Assembly: GCA_964534565.1 (NCBI GenBank)
Contig: CAZHON010000001.1
Span: 186,001-250,000 of the forward strand
Length of the DNA stretch: 64,000 nt
Direction: 5' to 3'
Origin: CAZHON01 sp964534565
GTDB lineage: Bacteria > Patescibacteriota > Gracilibacteria > Peribacterales > Peribacteraceae
Shown: piece after piece, positions 40,824-48,806 of the stretch
Layout: each line of letters opens with the position of its first letter
How positions within the stretch are numbered: the first letter of the stretch is position 1
Translations under genes and position numbers: made by a program
The notes under the pieces: model-generated
The model's input: only the letters and a program-made list of their open reading frames with translations
Told to the model about the DNA's origin: nothing
Database searches by the model: none

Positions 40824-41422
40824 TGCAAAAGCATACAACTGCATATCACGTATTCATGACATTTTTGCTTCTGCTGGGCATTTTGACTGCCTACGGTGTT
40901 AGCCAGCTTCTTAAAGGAACTCCACTGGAAGATTGGACATGGCTCGTAGATGCACCTTCTGCAATTGCGGTGTTCTCATTCCTCAATTGGCAGGTGTTCG
41001 GGAAGTACTTGTGGCATTTCCGCTTCATGCGTCTCATTGGAATCGTAGAAGTGCCCGACTTACGCGGTCGATGGGAAGGAATATTGGTCTCGTCCCATGA
41101 TCACCAAGAGCATGCATGTGTATTTGAAATTGAACAGTGCGCCTATAGCATTTCTGTTTGGGCGTATTTTCGGCAGTCCGCATCCACGCCAATCATTGCA
41201 GGCTTTACGAATATTAGCGGAAGGCAATATCTCTATTTTACGTATGACAACGATACTGGTGCTATGTCAGAGGCTGGAATGGAACCACACAAAGGAACAA
41301 TGCGACTGGAATTCTATAACAAAGAATTAAAAGGATCTTACTTCAACAGTAGAGGCAACAAAGGCGACGTCACACTGCACCGTACAGGGGACGGTTTATT
41401 GCATTGTTTTCAGAGTGCCTGA
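40820..41422 (+). CDS. Cap15-like CBASS membrane effector
   Basis: 200 residues: two N-terminal membrane helices (VFMTFLLLLGILTAYGVSQLL; AIAVFSFLNWQVFGKYLW), then a beta-rich domain starting PDLRGRWEGILVSS, the signature of the Cap15 beta-barrel that binds the cyclic nucleotide. When activated, Cap15 oligomerises and disrupts the inner membrane. ATG 40820 (or 40823) overlaps the CD-NTase stop; the longer frame from 40760 is not needed. Assignment rests on motif, topology and gene pairing. Confidence 0.82.
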   Translation: MMQKHTTAYHVFMTFLLLLGILTAYGVSQLLKGTPLEDWTWLVDAPSAIAVFSFLNWQVFGKYLWHFRFMRLIGIVEVPDLRGRWEGILVSSHDHQEHACVFEIEQCAYSISVWAYFRQSASTPIIAGFTNISGRQYLYFTYDNDTGAMSEAGMEPHKGTMRLEFYNKELKGSYFNSRGNKGDVTLHRTGDGLLHCFQSA

Positions 41423-41433
41423 GATTTCTGATC

Positions 41434-41640
41434 TCATCGGACGCGCTTCTTTGGCTGTCTCAGTTTCTGCTTCCTGATTTGCTGAAAAGCCATCACATCA
41501 GTTTTGAGGAATACTTTCCCTGTGGAAGTCTCTTTGCATCGAAGCTTTCCTGAATCCACAAGTCGATCAATGTATTGGCGAGAGACGCGCAGATATTTGA
41601 CTACATCGCCCATGCCCATAATGTCTGGAAATTGTTCCAT
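41434..41640 (-). CDS. Excisionase-type helix-turn-helix protein
   Basis: 68 residues of the MerR-like/HTH_17 excisionase family: MGDVVKYLRVSRQYIDRLVDSGKL followed by KVFLKTDVMAF. These small DNA binders act as recombination directionality factors or local regulators. Divergent from the nuclease-fold gene; a palindrome between them (41686-41703) may be its site. Basic C-terminus. Confidence 0.85.
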   Translation of the reverse strand: MEQFPDIMGMGDVVKYLRVSRQYIDRLVDSGKLRCKETSTGKVFLKTDVMAFQQIRKQKLRQPKKRVR

Positions 41641-41685
41641 GGATTGCTTGATCTTTCACGCTATCCCGGCGAGACTCGTTTCATA

Positions 41686-41703
41686 AGGTGCTATAAAGCA
41701 CCT
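41686..41703. promoter_or_regulatory. Palindrome AGGTGC-TATAAA-GCACCT
   Basis: 18-base inverted repeat with 6-base arms enclosing TATAAA, which can be read as the -10 of the plus-strand gene at 41722. Reads as an operator-over-promoter in the divergent gap. CATAAA at 41710-41715, six bases before the ATG, is a second -10 candidate. Confidence 0.6.
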
Positions 41704-41721
41704 AGTTGCCATAAAGCCCGA

Positions 41722-42165
41722 ATGACTCCTCCATCAACAAAACTGGCAAAAACAGAATCTCAGATCACCGGAAACATGGGGCTGTACTTCGTTTGTTATC
41801 AACTCTCCTGTAGGGGATGGAATGTTATGCCAACAGCACGCAATGCCCGTGGTGTCGACATCATTGCCTACAATAATGATGCATCCCATTACGTTGGAGT
41901 GCAGGTGAAAGCACTCAGCCAGCGAGCACCTGTGCCATTGGGGCAGACACTCGACAAGGTGATGGGAGATTTTTGGATCATCGTGAACAATCTCAAAAGC
42001 GGAAGCCCCGTATCGTTTATTCTCTTGCCGGAAGAAGTAAAAGCATTGGCTTTTCGTGGAGAGAAAGACGGTCGTGTGTCTTATTGGCTCCAACCGAATG
42101 CATATGAGAAAGAAGAGTTTCGTGAAGCGTGGGACAGGATTGGATCTGGCAGTGCTCAAAAGTGA
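41722..42165 (+). CDS. PD-(D/E)xK nuclease-fold protein
   Basis: 147 residues with the restriction-endonuclease-like core RGVDIIAY (D46) and VGVQVKA (Q61, K63) after a helix-rich N-terminus (GNMGLYFVCYQLSCRGW). The Asp-x(14)-Gln-x-Lys arrangement fits a PD-(D/E)xK nuclease in which Gln replaces Glu, as in several Holliday-junction or defence nucleases. Catalysis is likely but not certain. ATG 41722 is chosen; the longer frame from 41575 runs antisense through the HTH gene. Confidence 0.75.
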   Translation: MTPPSTKLAKTESQITGNMGLYFVCYQLSCRGWNVMPTARNARGVDIIAYNNDASHYVGVQVKALSQRAPVPLGQTLDKVMGDFWIIVNNLKSGSPVSFILLPEEVKALAFRGEKDGRVSYWLQPNAYEKEEFREAWDRIGSGSAQK

Positions 42166-42179
42166 GCCTTTAAAACTGC

Positions 42180-42185
42180 TATAAT
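42180..42185 (+). promoter_or_regulatory. Extended -10 TGC-TATAAT, 8 bases before ATG 42194
   Basis: Perfect TATAAT with TGC extension (42177-42185), then TGAAGTTA and ATG. Supports ATG 42194 over the upstream TTG. Confidence 0.6.
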
Positions 42186-42193
42186 TGAAGTTA

Positions 42194-42574
42194 ATGGATG
42201 GCAGACCGTCGAGTTACAGCGAACACATGAATGAGTTGGCCAAACTCTACATACAAACATGCAAGGCAACGAACAATGTCCCGTTCATTGAAGAGTTGGC
42301 TTTTGAATTGGATGTTTGCCGGGATACGATCTATGAATGGACCCGAGTTCATTCTGAGTTTTCCTACACGATAGGAAGATTGCGTCTTTTGCAGGAGTTG
42401 GAGCTGAAGAAAGGTGCCCTCTCGAAGAAGTTTCAGTCGCACATTGCCATCTTTCTTCTGAAGGCGAACCATGGATTGAGTGATATTGATCCAGAAAAAT
42501 CAGATCGTATGGTCGCGCAAGAGCGAAAGAAGCAACAGTCATATAACTTCAAACATCTGGATTTGGAGCTGTGA
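42194..42574 (+). CDS. Terminase small-subunit-like DNA-binding protein
   Basis: 126 residues. PFIEELAFELDVCRDTIYEW is the HTH of phage terminase small subunits and related proteins, followed by helical HSEFSYTIGRLRLLQ and a helix-rich C-terminus. In phages this subunit recognises DNA for packaging; no large terminase is in the window, so here it is probably a remnant or a DNA-binding protein of the integrated element. Confidence 0.7.
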   Translation: MDGRPSSYSEHMNELAKLYIQTCKATNNVPFIEELAFELDVCRDTIYEWTRVHSEFSYTIGRLRLLQELELKKGALSKKFQSHIAIFLLKANHGLSDIDPEKSDRMVAQERKKQQSYNFKHLDLEL

Positions 42575-42659
42575 TGTATGCAAGAAGTTGTATACGTTTT
42601 TCGATTCTCCAAATTATCTTTTCTCAAAATCACATTTCATTTTCGTCACACCGTTTTTG

Positions 42660-42675
42660 TGGCTTTATTGAGCCA
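42660..42675. repeat. TGGC-N8-GCCA palindrome, copy 5
   Basis: TGGCTTTATTGAGCCA in the 231-base gap between the terminase-like gene and the recombinase module. The gap otherwise holds a terminator-like hairpin and no gene that I can see. Confidence 0.75.
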
Positions 42676-42777
42676 TAAAAGAGATTTCGGGTACCAAATT
42701 TCTTTTTGAACATACTTGTGGTGTGACTTGGTCCCAGCGTTTGACTTCAAAAACAGAAAGAGCGCACGATAAGAGAT

Positions 42778-42805
42778 CGCTCCGCGAGCTGCGGGGCGTT
42801 TTGTT
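42778..42805 (+). terminator. Intrinsic terminator or attenuator before recombinase B module
   Basis: CGCTCCGC, loop GAGCT, GCGGGGCG, then TTTTGTT. An 8-pair G+C-rich stem (one G-T pair) ending 3 bases before the ATG at 42806. It may end upstream transcription or attenuate the recombinase operon. Confidence 0.7.
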
Positions 42806-42994
42806 ATGGGAAGAAAACGTCAGCAACGCAGGCTCAAAACAGTCGAACGCTCTCCCGAGCCGTACGAATCTCCGCAGGCCTTTCTGGCTGACCTCCAAAT
42901 CGTTCTGGAGGAGGACTATGAGACAGAGTTGCAGGGAGAAGCCCTGAAGGAGGCCGCAAACAATGTAAATGCATTCCTACGAGCTTTTCTCTAA
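42806..42994 (+). CDS. Small recombinase-associated protein, 62 residues
   Basis: Basic N-terminus (MGRKRQQRRLK) and a helical C-terminus (YETELQGEALKEAANNVNAFL). Nine bases before recombinase B, so cotranscribed. Helical pattern and position parallel the 46-residue protein before recombinase A; possibly a directionality or accessory factor. Function not known. Confidence 0.6.
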   Translation: MGRKRQQRRLKTVERSPEPYESPQAFLADLQIVLEEDYETELQGEALKEAANNVNAFLRAFL

Positions 42995-43003
42995 GATCTG
43001 GGC

Positions 43004-44809
43004 ATGGCCCTTCGGACTGTCATTTATTTGCGCAAATCCAGTAAGGACAAGGATGAGAAGCAGATCCATTCCATTCCACGACAACGGGAAGACATTCTTG
43101 ATTTCGTTGAACGATATAACAAAGCCCAGCTCCCTGAAGACAGACTTGTCTTTGATCCAGACAAAGACATCATTGCAGAAGACGCCTCTGCAAAAGAACT
43201 TGGTCGTCCAAAGTTTCATGAAATGGTGAAGTCAATCCAGAAGAATCAGTACGATGTTCTGCTGTGTACAGAACTATCAAGACTTTCTCGTAATGCAGTC
43301 GATACAGGCACGGTCGTGCAATTGCTTGAACCTGAAGATCGAAAAAAACCAGCGCACCTCAAAAGGGTCCAAACCAAAGATAAGCTGTTTACAACAACGC
43401 CGACGGATAAATTTACCTTGGCTCTCTTTCTGACAGTTTCCAAGTTCGAGAATGATCAACGTGCAGTGAATACGTCGTCCGGCATGGCTCATCAAAAGGG
43501 CAAAGGAGTAACAACGCACAAGGCACCGCTCGGATATATCAACGTTGGCGAAACGAAAGGTGACAAATGGGTGGAGAGAGATACTTTGATTTGGGGTTCT
43601 GTACGCACAATTTGGGAGATGTTTTTGACTGGAGAGTATTCGGTCACAAATCTGAAGCATGAAGCGGACGAATTGGGTATTACTGTTTTGGAAAGGGGTG
43701 GAACCCGACATCTCCCCGTTGAAACAACGTATCGTGGAATGCTCTGCAATCGTTATTACACGGGAGTTGTGAAGAAGGTGAACAAAGAGACTGGTAAGGT
43801 TGATTGGATCGAAGGAAAGCACCCTGCAATGGTTACAGAAGAGGAGTTCGACCGTGCTCAGTACATTCTTCAGGGTCAGGGTTATAAACATCAGCCAATT
43901 TCAAAGACGGTTTCAATTGAGAATATTCTCAATGAACTTTTGGTATGTGGGAAATGTACGACAGAGATTCATGGCATTGTGAAGCCAACCAGAATGACTT
44001 TCGAACAAAAATTGCGTTATACCTGCCTCCATTGCAAACATCGCTTCTCTTCGGCTGAGAAGAAACCTTGTCCAGAGTGTGGCACTCCTATTTCCGAAGA
44101 AACCAAAACAGATGTACATCATTATTATCGCTGTGGTAAGCGGTCTTCAGGCCTTGCCTGTTCACATGACTTTTATGGAAAAGGGAAACTGATGAAGAAC
44201 ATTCAAGCGGAAGATATTCAGGAATATCTGGATTCACAGCTTTCAAAATTGCACATAACAGAAAGGCTTTTCGAAGTCTTGCGTCGACAGCTGTACACGC
44301 TTTGGCTGGACGGGAATAAAAACGTTCAAAAAAAGAGGGAGGAACATCGTAAAAATCTGAAGAAGTTAGAAGATGAACGTCTAAACATTCAACGCAAAGG
44401 CTTGGAACATCCTCCCGAGACAGATACAGAACGCGAAGATTACGATCACCTTATGGATGCGAACAAAAAGGATCAGGAGGACCTGCAACACCTAATTGAA
44501 GACACGAAAGAGAAACAGGAAGAAACTTTTGAACGTGCATGGCAGAGCCTTCAGGCGTTGAGAGAAGCTAAAAGTGTCTTCGCAGAGCCAAAAATCGGTA
44601 TCGAACCAAAACGAAGGCTCATTTTGTCGCTCATTTCGAACCTTAAAATTACAGACAATAAATGGGAGATCATATGGAAATCTCCTTTTGATGCTGTGGC
44701 AAAAGCCTCGTTTGCCAAAACGTCCAATACCATTTCTGGTAAGCGTAGAGGCGAGATCAATTACAATTGGCTCCCCCGCCTGGATTCGAACCAGGGACCT
44801 TGTCGTTAA
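43004..44809 (+). CDS. Large serine recombinase B, ending inside tRNA-Asn
   Basis: 601 residues. Resolvase domain with catalytic Ser in YLRKSSKDKDEK, ELSRLSRN, recombinase domain (KAPLGYINV, NRYYTGVVKK), zinc ribbon (CGKCTTEI, CPEC), a long coiled coil (residues 430-540) and a C-terminus reading NWLPRLDSNQGPCR. The last 14 codons are the antisense of the tRNA-Asn gene, so the gene ends within the attachment site. This is the expected state for an element integrated at the tRNA 3' end with its integrase at the junction. Confidence 0.93.
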   Translation: MALRTVIYLRKSSKDKDEKQIHSIPRQREDILDFVERYNKAQLPEDRLVFDPDKDIIAEDASAKELGRPKFHEMVKSIQKNQYDVLLCTELSRLSRNAVDTGTVVQLLEPEDRKKPAHLKRVQTKDKLFTTTPTDKFTLALFLTVSKFENDQRAVNTSSGMAHQKGKGVTTHKAPLGYINVGETKGDKWVERDTLIWGSVRTIWEMFLTGEYSVTNLKHEADELGITVLERGGTRHLPVETTYRGMLCNRYYTGVVKKVNKETGKVDWIEGKHPAMVTEEEFDRAQYILQGQGYKHQPISKTVSIENILNELLVCGKCTTEIHGIVKPTRMTFEQKLRYTCLHCKHRFSSAEKKPCPECGTPISEETKTDVHHYYRCGKRSSGLACSHDFYGKGKLMKNIQAEDIQEYLDSQLSKLHITERLFEVLRRQLYTLWLDGNKNVQKKREEHRKNLKKLEDERLNIQRKGLEHPPETDTEREDYDHLMDANKKDQEDLQHLIEDTKEKQEETFERAWQSLQALREAKSVFAEPKIGIEPKRRLILSLISNLKITDNKWEIIWKSPFDAVAKASFAKTSNTISGKRRGEINYNWLPRLDSNQGPCR

Positions 44810-44842
44810 CAGCGACCTGCTCTACCGCTGAGCTACAGGGGA
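44768..44842 (-). tRNA. tRNA-Asn (GTT)
   Basis: 75 bases including an encoded CCA. Acceptor TCCCCTG/CGGGGGA, D-stem GCTC/GAGC, anticodon loop CTGTTAA (anticodon GTT), T-stem CCTGG/CCAGG with loop TTCGAAT, discriminator G. One A-G mismatch at the top of the anticodon stem. The 3' half overlaps the end of recombinase B on the other strand. Target of the integrated elements. Confidence 0.95.
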
Positions 44843-44927
44843 ATGAAATACGTTTTCCTATGAAAGAGCCCAGGAAGTGTAATGAATGCGGGGGGAGGGT
44901 GCAATCCGTTTATCGGCCACCAAATCC

Positions 44928-46136
44928 TTACTTTGGCTGCAATAGAACGATCTCGCGACCCACGAATTGCTCGGGGCGCTTGTAGATCAAGGTTCCACGC
45001 GGCGTGTCGGGCGTGACAGCGGCAGGCATGACGATGCGATACCCCAGGTCGTGAGCTGTCTTGGCGACTTTTTCCAAGTAGACAGGTCCCGTCTTGAGCA
45101 GCCACACGGGCCACATGATTGCGAGTGGAACGCCTGGCAATGTTGCGGCGGCATTCTTGAGGAAATCAATTTCCAATTTGTCGCATTCGTTCTTCAGGGT
45201 TGTGACCTCACGTGCCGTCGGCATTTTCGTCAGGTTCTCTCCCAGCATTGTTTCGCTCACGACCATGTCGGGGAGAGTTTTGAACGTAAACGGCTTGAGT
45301 GCATCGTGCTTCTCGATGGAGCTGTCGACATCTTTCTTCAAAATCTTCCAGCCTTTGCGCAGCCACTCAATGTTGCTCTCGGTTGCGGTGATTGCTTTTT
45401 GAGAAGCGTCGGAGCAGAGGACTGCCCATCCACGCAGCATTGCCTCCATCGGAATCACTCCACTGCCGCAGAACGGGTCGAGCACGGTGATGTCTTTCAA
45501 TTTCTTTCCTTTCGACGTCACCATCCATGCACCGAAGTTGAGCATAATCTGGGCGAGTTTTGGTGGAAGGAGCCCTACGCGTGTATCGCGTGCCGGCTTG
45601 CCGATATCGCGCTTGGTGTACCAGTTTGGGTTCTGCACTCCTTTCGTCTGGCCAACCCAGAAGAAATCCTTCTCTTTCAGAATCACAAGTTCGGCACCCT
45701 GCTTTCCATCGTTGATCTCCGTTTCATGCAGCAGCACCGAAGCTGCAGGCATGTGTTCGGTTCCGATGTAGCGTGAGGGCTTTCCTGCGCGCTTGAGTGC
45801 ATCTTTCGTTTCGCGGTACAGCGAGCGGATGCGATCGGGCAGCATGCCGTGTCCGCGGATGGAGAACGTCACTTTGCCTTTCACGGTTGCGACACAGGAG
45901 GCGAAGAGTGCGGGCACATCTTCGGAACGAACGGAACTTCCTTCTCCCACTGCTTGCGCAAACAGAATCGTGCCTCCGAGAGTATTCAAAAGTTTTTGAT
46001 TCAGTTCCGTGCTTGTTTCAAAAAGTGCGATCGACGGTCCGACCATTCGCAGGAATTTGAAGTCGGCGAGCGTGACGGCAAGCTCGGCAAGACTGAGTTT
46101 TGGTTGATGACCCAAATAGGCGCAGCAGGTGTGCAT
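44928..46136 (-). CDS. Trm11/Trm-G10-like RNA N2-guanine methyltransferase
   Basis: About 402 residues. The N-terminal THUMP-like part starts MHTCCAYLGHQPKLSLAELAV; the C-terminal Rossmann domain has motif I LDPFCGSGVIPMEAML and CSDAS. Archaeal and eukaryal relatives methylate G10 of tRNA. The usual catalytic (N/D)PP(Y/F) motif is not obvious here (VVSETMLGE occupies its place), so activity may differ. Starts at 46148 or 46166 are also possible. Next to the tRNA gene but not evidently related to it. Confidence 0.8.
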   Translation of the reverse strand: MHTCCAYLGHQPKLSLAELAVTLADFKFLRMVGPSIALFETSTELNQKLLNTLGGTILFAQAVGEGSSVRSEDVPALFASCVATVKGKVTFSIRGHGMLPDRIRSLYRETKDALKRAGKPSRYIGTEHMPAASVLLHETEINDGKQGAELVILKEKDFFWVGQTKGVQNPNWYTKRDIGKPARDTRVGLLPPKLAQIMLNFGAWMVTSKGKKLKDITVLDPFCGSGVIPMEAMLRGWAVLCSDASQKAITATESNIEWLRKGWKILKKDVDSSIEKHDALKPFTFKTLPDMVVSETMLGENLTKMPTAREVTTLKNECDKLEIDFLKNAAATLPGVPLAIMWPVWLLKTGPVYLEKVAKTAHDLGYRIVMPAAVTPDTPRGTLIYKRPEQFVGREIVLLQPK

Positions 46137-46182
46137 GAACGGAAGCATAGCGACCAATTCATCCACCGCACACTTGACCTTA

Positions 46183-47592
46183 TCAGGATTGCGTGTCGGT
46201 TTCTGGTTTGAGGATGGAAGCGAGAAGAATCGTTGTCAGGAAAGTGCAAAGCGGAACGATCTGCAACACCCCGCGACCCAATCCCGTTTGGCGCAGTGCC
46301 TCCGTTGCAAGCGGCGTGAAGGCGTAGATTGCAACTTGGCCCACGATGGTGATTCCCACAAAGACCGTGAGAGGCAGCAGAGGCGTTGCAAGTGCAGAGC
46401 GCCAACGCAGCCCAAGAACTCCAAGCAGGAGCGGGAAGAGCAGCAACCAGTTCCCTTCGTAGAACGTGTGAATGAAGAAAGCGTAGAGGACGAGCGGCTC
46501 GAACGAGAGAGACAGTCCCGTCACGCTCTTTGCATTTCCGAACGTGAGTCCGTGTGTCCACTTAAACAGAAGCCACGGAACAATGATTGCGGCACAGACG
46601 AAAATTCCCAGAAGGAGTGTGCGTCGATGCTGTGACGAGTCGGTCGATGATCGCAGTGAGAGCATGCTCCAGCACCAAATCAGGGCGAACGTGAGGAAGT
46701 GGATGAGCAATCCTTCGTTCTTGGTAAACGGCAGCAGTGCCCCCATGAGAATGGAAAGTCGAAGGAACGTTTGTTGCGATTGTCCTTCGGAGGCAAGTCC
46801 GCAGATGAGGAGGAGCACGGCAGCCGTTGCGTGCGCCGCCATGAACATATCGGCATACGCATTCACGCCGTGCATGAGGGGCAATGGCAAACTGACGAAG
46901 AGGTAGGTGCCCAGCAGGGACCATGACAGCGGCAAGAATCGTCGCAACGCACTGAAGAGGAGAATGAGTACTGCAGCGTACCAAAGAACATGAACGCTAT
47001 TCACAAGCGGTTCACTGAACTGATCGGCAATCGTTGCAAGGGAGGCCTTGAGCAAAGAAACGGTCGGGGGGTAGGAACTGAGCTGCTGGTTCACAAGGTC
47101 GCCGCCGGGCAATTCCAATGTCAGTCCATGGTTAAGGAAGAACACCTTTGCGCGAAGGTTCCAGTTACTCACCGTGTCGTCGAGGTAGGGTTGGACAACC
47201 AGGAGAAATGTCGCTGCTGTGAAGGCTATTTTTGCGAAAGAAACAAATCCAAGTCCCCAGACCCCAATTCTTGTCCAGCCCTGCAGCAAGCCACGTTCGT
47301 GATGCAGCGGCTCTTGTTCGAAGACAAGTGTGCGTCGGGAAAAATAGAGTCCTGCCATCAGGAGCAACAGCACTCCCTCCAGTGACAGAATGGTTGTTCT
47401 GGTCAGCGAAGCACCAGCAAGAAGTGTCAGGAAAAGCAGGAACATTCCGCCCGTTGTTCCAAGCAGGAACCCCAGCGTCCAGCGTTCCATGCGCAGCAAC
47501 ACAGGGTGCGAGCCTTCCAGAAGTGAGAGTGCAAACCATCCGCAGACGGTGAGCGGAAGGAGAACAATGCCGAAGGCAAGGAGGGAAAGCAT
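46183..47592 (-). CDS. Polytopic membrane protein, GT39/ArnT-like glycosyltransferase fold
   Basis: 469 residues, about 11 hydrophobic segments. An acidic loop after the first helices (QPYLDDTVSNWNLRAK) and a VNAYADM motif recall GT-C membrane glycosyltransferases that use polyprenyl-phosphate sugars. Not certain. Start coincides with the stop of the upstream exported protein gene, so both are in one operon; likely cell-envelope glycan work. Confidence 0.65.
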   Translation of the reverse strand: MLSLLAFGIVLLPLTVCGWFALSLLEGSHPVLLRMERWTLGFLLGTTGGMFLLFLTLLAGASLTRTTILSLEGVLLLLMAGLYFSRRTLVFEQEPLHHERGLLQGWTRIGVWGLGFVSFAKIAFTAATFLLVVQPYLDDTVSNWNLRAKVFFLNHGLTLELPGGDLVNQQLSSYPPTVSLLKASLATIADQFSEPLVNSVHVLWYAAVLILLFSALRRFLPLSWSLLGTYLFVSLPLPLMHGVNAYADMFMAAHATAAVLLLICGLASEGQSQQTFLRLSILMGALLPFTKNEGLLIHFLTFALIWCWSMLSLRSSTDSSQHRRTLLLGIFVCAAIIVPWLLFKWTHGLTFGNAKSVTGLSLSFEPLVLYAFFIHTFYEGNWLLLFPLLLGVLGLRWRSALATPLLPLTVFVGITIVGQVAIYAFTPLATEALRQTGLGRGVLQIVPLCTFLTTILLASILKPETDTQS

Positions 47593-48734
47593 CAGTGTGT
47601 CAGGAAGAGGAATGTACTTTTATCGAATTGCTTCACAACACTTCCAGGAGACGAAAGCACGACTCCCTTCTTTACCAAATGTCCTTCTGCATCGATCGTT
47701 ACGGTTGCGTCCTCAAATACGAACCAGTGCGTGTGCGAAATCGCATCTGTTGCAGAAGAGGGGATTGGGAGCGAAGGCAGTGTTGCGTAACGGGCGTTCC
47801 CAAGAATCGGCAGGTCCGAGACGACAACGTATTCGGATTCCTGCGTGAACCACGCTTTGTTTTCTTCAAGCAAATGTTGGAGTGTTGTTCGGTAGGAGTT
47901 TTCCAATTTTTTTTCAAATGAAGTTTCCGAATGCAAAACGAACGTATTCAATCCACTTGTGGCGTACGACATGATTTCAGCACTCATGCGCAGATCCAAG
48001 AAAATCCACAGTATCGCAATCGTTGTGATGAGAATGCGTCGCGCACGGCGGGGGCGACCGTTCCAACGCACAAGCCACCACGCAATGATCGCAAGCGCGA
48101 TGAGTGCGTAGACGATGCGCATTACCGACCACGAATACGGCGGTTGACCTTCGTAGAGGTGATGTAACTCAACCGGTGTGAAGGCAACGAGCGGTCCCCA
48201 CAAGAAGTTGATGGAATAGGTTCCGAACGTATCGAATGTTCCAAGGCTCTTCACCATCGTCCACACGCGTTCAAAGACGTTGTAGTGCACAAGCGAAATC
48301 GACTGCAGTGTCACTTGTGAACCTGCGGGCAGTGCAATGCCGATGGAATCCGTCTTGGGGTCCCATTGAGAGTAGCGAGAAAGATCGATGCTGGTTTGTG
48401 TAGGGGTCGTGCTTGCGGGAATGACGAACGGCATTTGGACCATCTGCGGGCTTTGCCCCAGCGGGTGCCAGAGGAACAGAGCATCGGTTGCCTTGGGCGA
48501 CAGTGTTGTAATGACGAGTGTTTGGGCATTCGTCTTCTCCGTCAGCATCGTGGTCATCGCACCGGCAGCGGAGGTGGAGATGTGCAGTCCATCACTTTGA
48601 GAAACCGCACTCGTCCATCCTTGCACGGGCCATCGACCGGGAATTTGTCCTCGGAAATCGAATGCGTGATCCGTTGCAGCGAGTGCAATGGAGGGGAGGA
48701 AAAGTCCGCTGAGAAGGAGTACTTTAAGACGCAC
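47592..48734 (-). CDS. Exported membrane protein, hypothetical
   Basis: 380 residues from a GTG start. Signal peptide MRLKVLLLSGLFLPSIALAA, a beta-rich outer domain (to about residue 170), a transmembrane pair (MRIVYALIALAIIAWWLV; ILITTIAILWIFLDL) and a second outer domain. No family recognised. TACAAT lies 6 bases before the GTG (48741-48746), which both supports this start and predicts a leaderless mRNA. Operon with the GT-C-like gene. Confidence 0.72.
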   Translation of the reverse strand: MRLKVLLLSGLFLPSIALAATDHAFDFRGQIPGRWPVQGWTSAVSQSDGLHISTSAAGAMTTMLTEKTNAQTLVITTLSPKATDALFLWHPLGQSPQMVQMPFVIPASTTPTQTSIDLSRYSQWDPKTDSIGIALPAGSQVTLQSISLVHYNVFERVWTMVKSLGTFDTFGTYSINFLWGPLVAFTPVELHHLYEGQPPYSWSVMRIVYALIALAIIAWWLVRWNGRPRRARRILITTIAILWIFLDLRMSAEIMSYATSGLNTFVLHSETSFEKKLENSYRTTLQHLLEENKAWFTQESEYVVVSDLPILGNARYATLPSLPIPSSATDAISHTHWFVFEDATVTIDAEGHLVKKGVVLSSPGSVVKQFDKSTFLFLTH

Positions 48735-48740
48735 GAACGG

Positions 48741-48746
48741 ATTGTA
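48741..48746 (-). promoter_or_regulatory. -10 box TACAAT, 6 bases before GTG 48734
   Basis: Minus strand TACAAT-CCGTTC-GTG. It follows directly on the strong hairpin at 48774-48806, so it is probably an independent promoter. Confidence 0.55.
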
Positions 48747-48773
48747 CGTCAGGTTTTATTGATTCGTATAGGT

Positions 48774-48806
48774 AAAAGGACTGGCGCAGAAAGCGCGAGT
48801 CCTTTT
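48774..48806. terminator. Strong bidirectional intrinsic terminator
   Basis: AAAAGGACT / AGTCCTTTT outer stem (9 pairs) with an inner GCGC/GCGC stem and AGAAA loop; T-run on both strands. Ends the transcription unit that starts near 48987. Confidence 0.85.

Noticed and set aside
42194..44809. Intact prophage
   Set aside because: Only a terminase-small-like protein and a recombinase are present; no large terminase, portal, capsid or tail genes.
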